A stretch of 22,629 nucleotides of DNA, from the NCBI GenBank assembly GCA_902464485.1, contig CABQJJ010000023.1, positions 1 to 22,629 on the forward strand. The letters are read 5' to 3'. The notes under the pieces were generated by a model, which was not told the origin of the DNA, searched no databases, and saw only the letters and a program-made list of their open reading frames with translations. A program made the position numbers and the translations under genes. Of this stretch, positions 13,516 through 20,878 are shown piece by piece. The stretch's first letter is position 1. The number at the start of each line of letters is the position of its first letter. Source of the stretch: an uncultured Collinsella sp. Lineage in GTDB: Bacteria; Actinomycetota; Coriobacteriia; Coriobacteriales; Coriobacteriaceae.

Positions 13516-14850
13516 ATGTCCCAGTCTTCGACGCCCGCCGTTACCGATGCCATCTACGACGCATCGTCGCTCGGTCGCCCGCGCATGTTCCTGCTCGGCC
13601 TGCAGCACCTGTTTGCCATGTTTGGCGCCACCGTGCTGGTGCCCGTGCTCACCGGTCTCTCGGTATCGGCAACGCTTTTGTTTGCCGGCTTGGGCACGCT
13701 GCTGTTCCACTTCCTGTCGCGCGGTAAGGTCCCCGCATTCTTGGGATCCTCGTTTGCCTTTATTGCCGGTTATGCCGCAATCGCGCCCAACGGCGAGGCC
13801 GAGCTTTTGCCCTACGCTTGCCTGGGCGTTGCCTGCGCCGGCTTGCTCTACCCGGTGCTGGCGGCTCTGTTCCGCGCGTTTGGCGCCAAACGCGTCATGC
13901 GTTTCTTCCCGCCGGTGGTGACTGGCCCCATTGTCATTTCGATCGGTCTGATCCTGGCGAGCTCCGCTATTGCCAACTGCCAGACCAACTGGTTTGTTGC
14001 CGTTATCGCCGTGGCTGTGATCGTCATCTGCAACATCTGGGGCCGCGGCATGGTTAAGATTGTGCCGATTTTGCTGGGCGTTGTGGTGAGCTATACCGTT
14101 GCGACTGCGCTGGGCGAGGTCGATTTTTCGGGCGTCGCAGCCGCTCCCTGGGTTGGCTTGCCCGTCGTGTGGGACAACACCGTGTTTGCACTCTTTGGGC
14201 CGCAGTTCGATAGCGGCCTCGCCACGACGGCCATCATCACCATCATGCCGCTGGCCTTTGCAACCATGATCGAGCATATCGGTGACATCTCGGCTATTGG
14301 CTCCACTTGCGAGCGTAACTACATCGCCGATCCTGGTCTGCATCGCACACTGCTCGGCGATGGTCTCGCCACGATTCTGGCTTCGCTCTTTGGTGCTCCG
14401 GCGAACACTACGTATGGCGAGAACACCGGTGTGCTTGCCCTAACGCGTGTGTTCGATCCGCGCGTGATTTGCATTGCCGCGTGCTGCGCCATCGTGCTTT
14501 CGTTCTGCCCCAAGTTCGCGGCCGTCATTGCGGCCATGCCGGCGTGTGTAATCGGCGGCGTGTCGCTCGTGCTCTATGGCATGATCAGCGCCGTGGGCGT
14601 ACGCAACCTTATCGAAAACCAGGTCGATTTCCAGAACAACCGCAACGTGCTGGTGGCAGCTCTGGTGCTCGTGCTTTCGCTCGGCATTGCCTATAGCACC
14701 GCCGGTGCCATCGTGCTGGAGCTGGGCGGCGTGACGATTTCGCTTTCCGGCCTTGCCGTGGGCTCGCTGGTGGGTATCGTGCTCAACGCGATTCTGCCGG
14801 GTAACGACTTTGAGTTCGACGTTTCTGAGCTTGAGGAGGCTGCTGAGTAA
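13516..14850 (+). CDS. uraA: Uracil permease, NCS2/UraA type
   Basis: This 444-residue membrane transporter has about 14 hydrophobic segments. Family marks include LLGLQHLFAMFGATVLVPVL (TM1), FLGSSFAFIAG (TM3), the transport-site EHIGDISAIG and TTYGENTGVLALTRV (TM10 region). The last motif is typical of UraA-type uracil permeases rather than xanthine carriers. It should import uracil with protons. ATG 13516 has GAAAGGACATCC upstream; the open frame extending into metE is rejected. A TACAAT hexamer at 13441-13446 could be its -10 box, though a matching -35 is absent. A 7-bp stem at 13464-13489 lies in the leader. The gene ends at a bidirectional terminator shared with the converging esterase. 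Confidence 0.92.
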   Translation: MSQSSTPAVTDAIYDASSLGRPRMFLLGLQHLFAMFGATVLVPVLTGLSVSATLLFAGLGTLLFHFLSRGKVPAFLGSSFAFIAGYAAIAPNGEAELLPYACLGVACAGLLYPVLAALFRAFGAKRVMRFFPPVVTGPIVISIGLILASSAIANCQTNWFVAVIAVAVIVICNIWGRGMVKIVPILLGVVVSYTVATALGEVDFSGVAAAPWVGLPVVWDNTVFALFGPQFDSGLATTAIITIMPLAFATMIEHIGDISAIGSTCERNYIADPGLHRTLLGDGLATILASLFGAPANTTYGENTGVLALTRVFDPRVICIAACCAIVLSFCPKFAAVIAAMPACVIGGVSLVLYGMISAVGVRNLIENQVDFQNNRNVLVAALVLVLSLGIAYSTAGAIVLELGGVTISLSGLAVGSLVGIVLNAILPGNDFEFDVSELEEAAE

Positions 14851-14872
14851 CAACTGCGTCCAGCTGAATCAA

Positions 14873-14910
14873 AAAAATGGCGCCCATGCGTACACGCGGG
14901 CGCCATTTTT
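14873..14910. terminator. Bidirectional terminator between uraA and esterase
   Basis: AAAAATGGCGCCC (14873-14885) pairs with GGGCGCCATTTTT (14898-14910), and GCG/CGC inside extends the stem around a TACA loop. It is flanked by an A-run on the left and a T-run on the right, so it works on both strands. The esterase stop codon overlaps its last bases. Confidence 0.92.
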
Positions 14911-15574
14911 AATGCGTCAATATCCAGTGGATGCCATGCGCCATGCGCAGGTCGGTCTGGGCAAAGTGATTGCCGGGGTTGAGCTCCATCGTTGTTGGGA
15001 TGCCGCGCTCGATGAGTAGCTCTTCCATTGCGCGCGTGTCGTCGAGCACGTGCCTCATCATGCGGTTGGGCGTCTTGGTTTCCTTTTTGCCGAGTGACAG
15101 ATAGACGGCGTCGGGCGTAACTGCCATCGCGTGCTCGTGCGCATAGTCGATAAAGCCAGGAAACCACAGGGATCCCGATGCGCTTGCGGCGCGGTCAAAG
15201 GCATCGGTCTGCCAGAGGGCCCAAAGCGAAAAGAGGCCCGCCAGCGAATAACCGGCAATGCCACGCCAAGCAGGTGGCTGTGGGAGCGATGATTCGACCT
15301 TTGGGATTATCCGGTTCAGCAGTTCATCGAGAAATCCGGACGCCTGCCCACCAAAGGGTTCGGCATCGCGCACGGTCCCGTCGCATTCCCAGGGACTCAG
15401 CTCGCGATTCCAGTTGAGGCCACCAATGGCGACAAGGGTGAACGGTGGGCAGTCGAGCTCTTGGCAGCGGTCATAAACCTCGCTGCCGTCGCCCATGACT
15501 ACGGGGAAGTAGATGGCAGGCGCGCTTTCGGCATGATTCGAATAGACGGCTATCTGCTTTTGATGCGCTTCCAT
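14909..15574 (-). CDS. Alpha/beta-hydrolase-fold putative esterase
   Basis: A 221-residue protein of the esterase D / enterochelin-esterase-like group. It shows a lid-less core with FPVVMGDGSEVYD, FTLVAIGGLNWNRELSPW, the nucleophile elbow GYSLAGLFSLW (GxSxG), ASGSLWFPGF, LSLGKKETKTPN and a C-terminal GNHF that supplies the catalytic His. Such proteins hydrolyse esters of acylated small molecules, including siderophore esters, but no iron genes are adjacent. The ATG at 15574 (MEAHQKQIAVY) follows GAGAAGCAGG; longer starts add a basic tail without domain similarity. No signal peptide is visible, so it is probably cytoplasmic. It stands alone; the 209 bp upstream up to the surface protein gene contains only an imperfect stem near 15747-15784 and nothing else recognised. 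Confidence 0.85.
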   Translation of the reverse strand: MEAHQKQIAVYSNHAESAPAIYFPVVMGDGSEVYDRCQELDCPPFTLVAIGGLNWNRELSPWECDGTVRDAEPFGGQASGFLDELLNRIIPKVESSLPQPPAWRGIAGYSLAGLFSLWALWQTDAFDRAASASGSLWFPGFIDYAHEHAMAVTPDAVYLSLGKKETKTPNRMMRHVLDDTRAMEELLIERGIPTTMELNPGNHFAQTDLRMAHGIHWILTH

Positions 15575-15783
15575 GGCCTGCTTCTCTCGGCGTTGTGATA
15601 TCGACGGTTCCAATTGTCGCACGCTGGCACATACAGGTTGGGCTGCATTAAGAACAATCGTATGCGCACCGCGCGAGCGCGAACGGGAAAACGCTACCGC
15701 CGGAGGGGAGCTCGGCGATGGTGTTGTTAAACGGTGCTCGGGCTAGGCGCTTTCATGGATGCTGTCCCGTGCATCAAAAGCGT

Positions 15784-17565
15784 CTATGAGCGCTTACGAC
15801 TCACCACGGCGCCTGCGGCGATAGCGGCTGTTCCCGCAAGGGTGGCTGCCACGATGGCTGCGCTCGAGGCGTCGCCGGTTGCCGCGAGCTTGCCGGTGGT
15901 CTTGGCTCCCGTGGCTGCAACTGCAACGGTCTTGGTCGTCTTCGTGCCCTCGGACTTGGAACCCTCGGGCTTGGTCTCGCCGGGCTTCTCCTCGGGCTTG
16001 GTCTCCTCGGACGGTGCGATGACGGCTTTCTTGGCGATGACATCGTCGTAGGGAGAATCAATCACGGCGTCGCCCGTGCCAATGACTTGGCCTGCCTCGT
16101 ACATGATGCCGTTACTGAGCTCTTCTTTGTGGCGATAGTCAATGACTTTGCCGCCTTCAGGCGTCAGGATGCTGGCGCCTTCGATTTCGATGGTGCCGAT
16201 CGCCTTGCCGTCCGTGCTCATGGCAAGGGCGAAAATCGCTGCCGTGTCTCCCTCGGCCGTGACCTTACTGCGGACGATGGAGATGGTCGCGGGCATAATG
16301 CCCTCGGTGGTCTGAGCATAGATGCCGATGTTCACGCCCCTGCGCTCAGGGGTGATCTCGCCATCTTGGTTTCCACTGTAGCAGTCGGGACCGCCGCCGG
16401 TCTCAGCATAGCGGGCTATAGCCTTGACAACGGAGTCACTAATGTAGATGTGACCACCCGCTTCGTTGGGGTTGTAGTTTCTGGTGGAAATCGCAGTCGA
16501 GAATTCGCCCTTTGCGAATGCATCCACGATCGAGCCGTTCTTGATGACGATGTCGTCCTCGCCGGTGAAGAGGGCGCTGACATCGTCGCGTTCTGCGGCT
16601 GCGCGGACCGTCACGGTCGCGTGGTCGAGCGTGATGCCCTTATAGGCATAGACGCCATATCCAACACCATGTGCGTTAAGGGAGGCGTTTGTGACCGTGA
16701 GGCTGCCCTTGGCCTTAACGGCATAGTTTTCCTCGGAGCTTGCCTTCACCTGGCTGCCGCCCGAGATGTTGATGTCGTCTTTAGCCCAAATCGCCGCTTC
16801 TTCTATCGAGCTTGCTTCTACCTTGCCACCGCCTTTGATGATGAGGTCACTGCCCGCGGCGATGCCGTAGCCTTCGCCTCCTTTGGCGATCACTGTGCCA
16901 GAGGAATCGATGGTGGTCTTGCCCTTGGATTGGATGCCTTCGGTACCGCCCGTTGCATTCACGGTGCCCGAGCCCGTGATAGAGAGGTCGCCTTTTGCCT
17001 CAATTCCGTCGGAATTAGTGCTTGTGGTGTTCACAGTGCCTGGCCCAGAAATGGAGAGGTCGCCTGTGGATTTAATTGCATCGGCCTCGGCTGTCACATT
17101 GAGTTCATCCGTGCTATTCGAGCTCGTTATGTTCAACTCTGCTTTCTGGCTGGTGCCATCCTGCGCTTTGATGGCGGCTCCGGTGTAATCGGGCTCGGTT
17201 TTCACGGTGTTCTTGCCCTCGTACGCAATGTTGAGTTTGCCTGCAGCATTGATCGCACCGCCGTCATAGCCGTTGAGCTTCATGTCATCGGCGCCGTCCC
17301 AGCTCCAGGTGCCGGCGTCGTCGCCCGCCGCGGTGCCGGCGTTGTACTGGGTGCCGCCGACGTCCACCCACTCGGCCGCGAGCGAGACGCTCGGCATGAG
17401 CAGCGAGCTCACCGTAAGCGCGCATACGGCGCCTACAACGATGCGGCGTGTCACGCGGCGCCAGCTGCCGTGTGCGAGCAGCGCGCGACGGTGCACGTCG
17501 GGCTCGACAAAATGGGCTCCAGAGGTTTTGTCATTGCGCTTGGGGGTCGTGAACAAGGTGGCCAT
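15784..17565 (-). CDS. Sortase-anchored beta-helix surface protein (carbohydrate-binding domain type)
   Basis: The 593-residue surface protein starts with a long signal region: a basic N-terminus, hydrophobic core VVGAVCALTVSSLLMPSV and likely cleavage after SLAA (about residue 64). Residues of about 85-330 are a repeated beta-helix of roughly 21-residue turns, such as DAIKSTGDLSISGPGTVN and DGIEAKGDLSITGSGTVN. This resembles the DUF4353-like carbohydrate-binding domain proteins. The tail has a Lys/Glu/Pro/Thr-rich linker (about 515-557), then LAATGD (560-565), a hydrophobic segment and RKRS, a variant LPXTG sortase signal. The start at 17565 follows GGGAG. It is probably exposed on the cell wall; the ligand is unknown. 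The long antisense open frame over this gene is a shadow. Confidence 0.88.
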   Translation of the reverse strand: MATLFTTPKRNDKTSGAHFVEPDVHRRALLAHGSWRRVTRRIVVGAVCALTVSSLLMPSVSLAAEWVDVGGTQYNAGTAAGDDAGTWSWDGADDMKLNGYDGGAINAAGKLNIAYEGKNTVKTEPDYTGAAIKAQDGTSQKAELNITSSNSTDELNVTAEADAIKSTGDLSISGPGTVNTTSTNSDGIEAKGDLSITGSGTVNATGGTEGIQSKGKTTIDSSGTVIAKGGEGYGIAAGSDLIIKGGGKVEASSIEEAAIWAKDDINISGGSQVKASSEENYAVKAKGSLTVTNASLNAHGVGYGVYAYKGITLDHATVTVRAAAERDDVSALFTGEDDIVIKNGSIVDAFAKGEFSTAISTRNYNPNEAGGHIYISDSVVKAIARYAETGGGPDCYSGNQDGEITPERRGVNIGIYAQTTEGIMPATISIVRSKVTAEGDTAAIFALAMSTDGKAIGTIEIEGASILTPEGGKVIDYRHKEELSNGIMYEAGQVIGTGDAVIDSPYDDVIAKKAVIAPSEETKPEEKPGETKPEGSKSEGTKTTKTVAVAATGAKTTGKLAATGDASSAAIVAATLAGTAAIAAGAVVSRKRS

Positions 17566-17645
17566 GGTTACTCCCATCCTCATAGGGCCTATGCGATTAC
17601 GCCCAGCATATCTGCAGGATGTAGCCGGCGGTAGTGCCGTTTGGA

Positions 17646-17658
17646 GGACAAAATGTCC
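17646..17658. promoter_or_regulatory. Small dyad upstream of surface protein gene
   Basis: GGACA (17646-17650) and TGTCC (17654-17658) are separated by AAA, giving a 13-bp dyad about 80 bp upstream of the surface protein start. It may be an operator. The gap 17566-17700 has no clear sigma-70 promoter that I can support. Confidence 0.3.
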
Positions 17659-17705
17659 AAAACTTGGGAAGCGATATATCGCGCGTCCGTGCGTTGCCTG
17701 GGCTT

Positions 17706-17747
17706 AAAAGAAAAAGCGCGGAGCCGCTCGATGCGACTCCGCGCTTT
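17706..17747 (-). terminator. Intrinsic terminator of azgA-type permease
   Basis: AAAGCGCGGAG (17713-17723) pairs with CTCCGCGCTTT (17737-17747). On the minus strand it is followed by TTTTTCTTTT. It lies about 27 bp past the permease stop and isolates that gene from the surface protein gene downstream. Confidence 0.9.
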
Positions 17748-17773
17748 GGTGTTCTGCTTTGGCAGCTGTGCCG

Positions 17774-19087
17774 TTACGCTACAAAGAAGTAGACGAGGAA
17801 GGCAAGGGCTGCAATCCACATGAGCGGCTTGATCTTGGAGGCCTCGCCCTTAAAGAGCGCGACGACCACGTAGGCGATAAAGCCCAGGCCAATGCCGGCA
17901 GAGATGGAGTAGGTGAAGGGCACGCCGGCGACAATCATGAACGCCGGGAAGCCCTGCGACACGTCGGACCAGTCAATCTCGGAGGCCTCGCTCATCATGA
18001 GGTAGCCGACGTAGACCAGAGCACCGCAGGTGGCGGCGCTGGAAACGATGGTGACGATGGGGGAGAAGAACGCGGCGAGAATGAACAGTACGCCGGTGGT
18101 GACGGAGGTGAGGCCCGTGCGGCCACCGTCGGCAGCGCCAGAGGTGGACTCGACGAAGGTGGTGATGGAGGAGACGCCCATAAAGCCACCGGCAGCAGCG
18201 GCCACGGAGTCGACGACCAGGATGGGACGGATGTCCTCGACATTGCCGTCTTCGGTCAAGAACTCGCCCTGCTTGGCGACGGCCATCGCGGTGCCCATGG
18301 TGTCAAAGAAGTCACTCATGAGCAGTGAGAAGGCAACGACGAGCAACATCGGGTCGGTCAGGACCTTTACGATGGCCATGTTGCCGTCTGCGGTGCTGGC
18401 AAACGGGGCGCCAAAGGTCGAGAAGTTGAGCGGTGCGATGAGGCCCTCGGGCGCATGGGTGACGCCCAGCGGGATACCGGCGATAACGGCGACGATGATG
18501 CCGATGAGCAGAGAGCCCGGCACGTTGCGGGAAGCCAGGGCAACCGTCACAACGATGGAGATGATGCCGACGATAAAGGTGGGAGAAGTGATGTCGCCCA
18601 GACCGACGAGCGTACCGGCGCCAGCGGTGATGATGCCGGCGTCGCACAGGCCGATCATGGCGATAAACAGGCCCAGACCCACCGAGATGGCGTGGCGAAG
18701 GACCACGGGGATGGCGTCCATGATGGCCTCGCGCAGGCCGCACAGGACGAGCAACAAGATGACGATACCCTCGAGGAAGATAACGCTCATGGCCACGTGC
18801 CAGTCGCCGCCGCACATGGTGGTGGTGATGCCCGCGATCATGGCGTTGATGCCCAGACCCGACGCGCAGGCGAGCGGGCGGTTGGCGAAGATGCCCATGC
18901 AGATGGTCATGATGCCGGCGCCCAGACAAGTGGCGCAGGCGAGCGCTCCCGCATCGATGCCGGCGCCCGAGAGCACCGCGGGGTTGACGGCAATGATGTA
19001 GGCCATTGCCAGGAACGTTGTCAGTCCAGCGCGAAGTTCGGTCCCGATTGTGGACTTGCGCTCACTGACGTGAAAAAGTTCGTCCAT
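17774..19087 (-). CDS. NCS2 purine permease, AzgA type
   Basis: The 437-residue integral membrane protein is of the AzgA branch of NCS2 transporters, which import adenine, guanine or hypoxanthine with protons. Marks are RAGLTTFLAMAYIIAVNPAV (TM1), the signature PLACASGLGINAM (AzgA members have A-x-G-L-G-x-N-A), VLRHAISVGLGLFIAMIGL, SDFFDTMGTAMAVAKQ and VESTSGAADGGRTGLTSV. Substrate among purines cannot be fixed. ATG 19087 follows AAAGGGTATGC; upstream in-frame codons are excluded because they precede that site. A 6-bp stem (TCGGCC/GGCCGA, 19105-19125) lies in the leader 18 bp upstream. I see no purine riboswitch aptamer. It pairs logically with the uracil permease as a second nucleobase importer in the window. 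Confidence 0.9.
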   Translation of the reverse strand: MDELFHVSERKSTIGTELRAGLTTFLAMAYIIAVNPAVLSGAGIDAGALACATCLGAGIMTICMGIFANRPLACASGLGINAMIAGITTTMCGGDWHVAMSVIFLEGIVILLLVLCGLREAIMDAIPVVLRHAISVGLGLFIAMIGLCDAGIITAGAGTLVGLGDITSPTFIVGIISIVVTVALASRNVPGSLLIGIIVAVIAGIPLGVTHAPEGLIAPLNFSTFGAPFASTADGNMAIVKVLTDPMLLVVAFSLLMSDFFDTMGTAMAVAKQGEFLTEDGNVEDIRPILVVDSVAAAAGGFMGVSSITTFVESTSGAADGGRTGLTSVTTGVLFILAAFFSPIVTIVSSAATCGALVYVGYLMMSEASEIDWSDVSQGFPAFMIVAGVPFTYSISAGIGLGFIAYVVVALFKGEASKIKPLMWIAALAFLVYFFVA

Positions 19088-19280
19088 GCATACCCTTTCC
19101 TTGTTCGGCCCCGAGTTTAGGCCGATTGACACGAACTCACTTACTATATCGTCTTTACAACCTTGCTGTTCCTCGCATGTTGATGTTCGGCGCTTTGTAA
19201 CAGACGGACGGTATTTATCGCATGAAAATGTGTGGGTACCGTATACTTAAGCGGTTACAACGACCCCTATGGAGGAACGT

Positions 19281-19700
19281 ATGATTAAAGAGCTTTGCCA
19301 CGACGAGGCTATCCTGTCCCAGCGTTGCGAGGTTGCGACCGTCGAGGACGAGTCGGTTGCTCAGGACCTGATCGATACCATCAAGTCGCTCGACGATGCC
19401 GGCTGCCTTGCCGCTAACCAGATTGGCGTTACCAAGAAGGTCTGCGTCTACCTGGACGACGCCGGCGAGCCCCACGTGCTCTACAACCCCCGTCTGGTGT
19501 TTGGCCTGGGCGCCAGCAAGATGGAGGAGAGCTGCCTGACGCACGAGGAGGTCACCAAGTCCACGCGCTATATCAAGTGCAAGGTTGCCTTTGACCAGAT
19601 CGTCGACGGCAAGATGCGCGAGCGCAAACAGGACTTTGTGGGCTTCGAGGCACAGATGGTCCAGCACATGATTGACCATTGTCTCGGCAAACTTGTCTAG
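19281..19700 (+). CDS. Peptide deformylase-like protein, catalytic Glu absent
   Basis: A 139-residue protein of the peptide deformylase fold. Motif 1 GxGxAAxQxG appears as GCLAANQIGV (41-50), motif 2 EGCLS as ESCLT (metal-ligand Cys85), and motif 3 HExDH as HMIDH (residues 129-133). His129, His133 and Cys85, the three metal ligands, are kept, but the catalytic Glu of HExxH is Met130 (codon ATG 19668-19670). A normal deformylase is therefore unlikely. It is also shorter than E. coli Def (about 168) and lacks the usual C-terminal helix. ATG 19281 has GGAGGAACGT upstream; an ATG at 19269 overlaps that site. A TATACT at 19242-19247 is a possible -10 box. The gene ends in its own terminator and precedes the bile salt hydrolase on the same strand. 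Confidence 0.85.
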   Translation: MIKELCHDEAILSQRCEVATVEDESVAQDLIDTIKSLDDAGCLAANQIGVTKKVCVYLDDAGEPHVLYNPRLVFGLGASKMEESCLTHEEVTKSTRYIKCKVAFDQIVDGKMRERKQDFVGFEAQMVQHMIDHCLGKLV

Positions 19701-19734
19701 AGTGATTTGATCGGGGATTGAACCTGTGCTTTTG

Positions 19735-19770
19735 GCCCGGGCGTGACATTGTTGTCATGTCCGGGCTTTT
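19735..19770 (+). terminator. Intrinsic terminator of deformylase-like gene
   Basis: GCCCGG (19735-19740) pairs with CCGGGC (19761-19766). The stem continues inward through G-U wobbles and TGACA/TGTCA to a 4-nt loop, about 14 bp in total, followed by TTTT. It separates this gene from the bile salt hydrolase gene. Confidence 0.88.
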
Positions 19771-19776
19771 GTGTTT

Positions 19777-19833
19777 AGCGCCTTTTTGTTTGGTGACAAT
19801 GACCTTAGCAAGAACGTAAAGCTAGGAGGCGCT
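19777..19833 (+). promoter_or_regulatory. Possible SD-masking leader pairing before bile salt hydrolase
   Basis: AGCGCCT (19777-19783) is complementary to AGGCGCT (19827-19833). The latter overlaps the AGGAGG ribosome binding site (19824-19829) of the hydrolase at 19834. If transcription starts before 19777, the leader could fold and mask the ribosome binding site. The 43-nt loop makes this tentative. Confidence 0.3.
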
Positions 19834-20799
19834 ATGTGCACGAGCATTCGATTTACCGATAATTCTGGCCACATGTATCTGGGCCGTAACCTCGACTGGA
19901 GTTTTGACTACGGCCAACAGGTTCGCGTGATGCCACGCGGGTTTCACATTCCGTATTCGTTTATCGACGACACGACAGCGGCACACGCGGTGATCGGTAT
20001 GTGCATCGATTACAAGAACTACCCTATGTTCTTCGACTGCGGCAACGATGCGGGCCTCGCCGTGGCGGGTCTCAATTTCCCGGGTTATGCCGAGTATGCC
20101 GAGGACCCTGTCGACGGCAAGACCAATATCGCGGCCTATGAGTTTCCCCTGTGGGTGGCAGCGACGTTCTCGACGGTCGACGAGGTCGAGGCTGCGCTGC
20201 GCGATACGGTGATTGTCGCCAAATCTGCAGGAGAGGGGCTGGGCGTGTCGCTGCTCCATTGGATTATCGGCGACAGCCAGCGTAGCATCGTGGTCGAGAT
20301 GATGGCTGACGGCCTGCATGTATACGACGATCCGGTCGACACCCTTGCCAACCAGCCGACCTTCCCGTGGCACATGGAAAACCTGCGCACCTATATCACA
20401 GCCACAAGCGATTTTCCGCAGACGGCGACATGGCGTGGCGCCGAGCTCAAGCCCTATGGCGCGGGTGCCGGCATGCGCGGTATTCCGGGTGATTGCTATT
20501 CGCCGAGCCGTTTTGTAAAGGTGGCGTACCTCAATGCCAATTACCCGCAAAAGGAGAGCGAGACCGAAAACGTCGTCCGCATGTTCCGCTCGCTCGAGGG
20601 TGTGGTGATGATTGAGGGGGCGTCCAGGATGGGCGATGGCAAGTTCGAGAAGACTATCTATACCGGATGCTTTAGCGCGCGCACGGGCAATTATTACTAC
20701 GCGATGTATGAGGATCCGTCGATTCGCTACGTGAGCCTGATGGATGCCGAGGGCGCGAGCCCCGATAGGCTCGTGGTTCCCGAGCCGCGCCGTTCGTAG
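19834..20799 (+). CDS. Choloylglycine hydrolase / bile salt hydrolase
   Basis: The 321-residue enzyme belongs to the Ntn-hydrolase choloylglycine hydrolase family and removes glycine or taurine from conjugated bile acids. Numbered from the Met at 19834, Cys2 is the expected N-terminal nucleophile after Met removal (MCTSIRFT). Arg18 and Asp21 (LGRNLDW), Asn81 (VAGLNFPGY), Asn173 (in LANQPTFPWHMENL) and Arg226 (GIPGDCYSPSRFVK) match the residues conserved in Bifidobacterium and Clostridium hydrolases. No signal peptide is present. The start at 19834, directly after AGGAGG, is fixed by the need for Cys2; the 21-codon upstream extension is rejected. It is a single gene with a possible leader structure. 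Penicillin V acylases share the fold, but the motifs here fit the bile salt group better. Confidence 0.92.
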   Translation: MCTSIRFTDNSGHMYLGRNLDWSFDYGQQVRVMPRGFHIPYSFIDDTTAAHAVIGMCIDYKNYPMFFDCGNDAGLAVAGLNFPGYAEYAEDPVDGKTNIAAYEFPLWVAATFSTVDEVEAALRDTVIVAKSAGEGLGVSLLHWIIGDSQRSIVVEMMADGLHVYDDPVDTLANQPTFPWHMENLRTYITATSDFPQTATWRGAELKPYGAGAGMRGIPGDCYSPSRFVKVAYLNANYPQKESETENVVRMFRSLEGVVMIEGASRMGDGKFEKTIYTGCFSARTGNYYYAMYEDPSIRYVSLMDAEGASPDRLVVPEPRRS

Positions 20800-20822
20800 C
20801 CGTTGGCTTTACTGCAACGCAA

Positions 20823-20858
20823 AGCGGCCCTGCGTCTCCCGTGAGATGCAGGGCCGCT
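20823..20858. terminator. Hairpin terminator between bile salt hydrolase and kup genes
   Basis: A 16-bp stem with one G-U pair, AGCGGCCCTGCGTCTC (20823-20838) with GAGATGCAGGGCCGCT (20843-20858), has a 4-nt loop. The T-run is short (TTT, then GCGTT) on the minus strand and absent on the plus strand. It sits between convergent genes, so it probably ends both, best for kup. Confidence 0.7.
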
Positions 20859-20878
20859 GTCGTCGATTCGTGACGTCG

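Noticed and set aside
15747..15784. Terminator of the surface protein gene
   Set aside because: The stem is interrupted by several mismatches and no T-run follows on the minus strand.
16087..17634. 515-codon open frame on the plus strand opposite the surface protein
   Set aside because: It is antisense to a gene with clear signal peptide, repeats and anchor; its product is low-complexity with no domain and no ribosome binding site.
18030..19001. 323-codon plus-strand open frame opposite the AzgA permease
   Set aside because: Met/Pro/Thr-rich mirror of transmembrane codons, no domain and no ribosome binding site.
19088..19280. Purine riboswitch upstream of the AzgA permease
   Set aside because: Only a 6-bp stem is present; the conserved loops of the purine aptamer are not seen.
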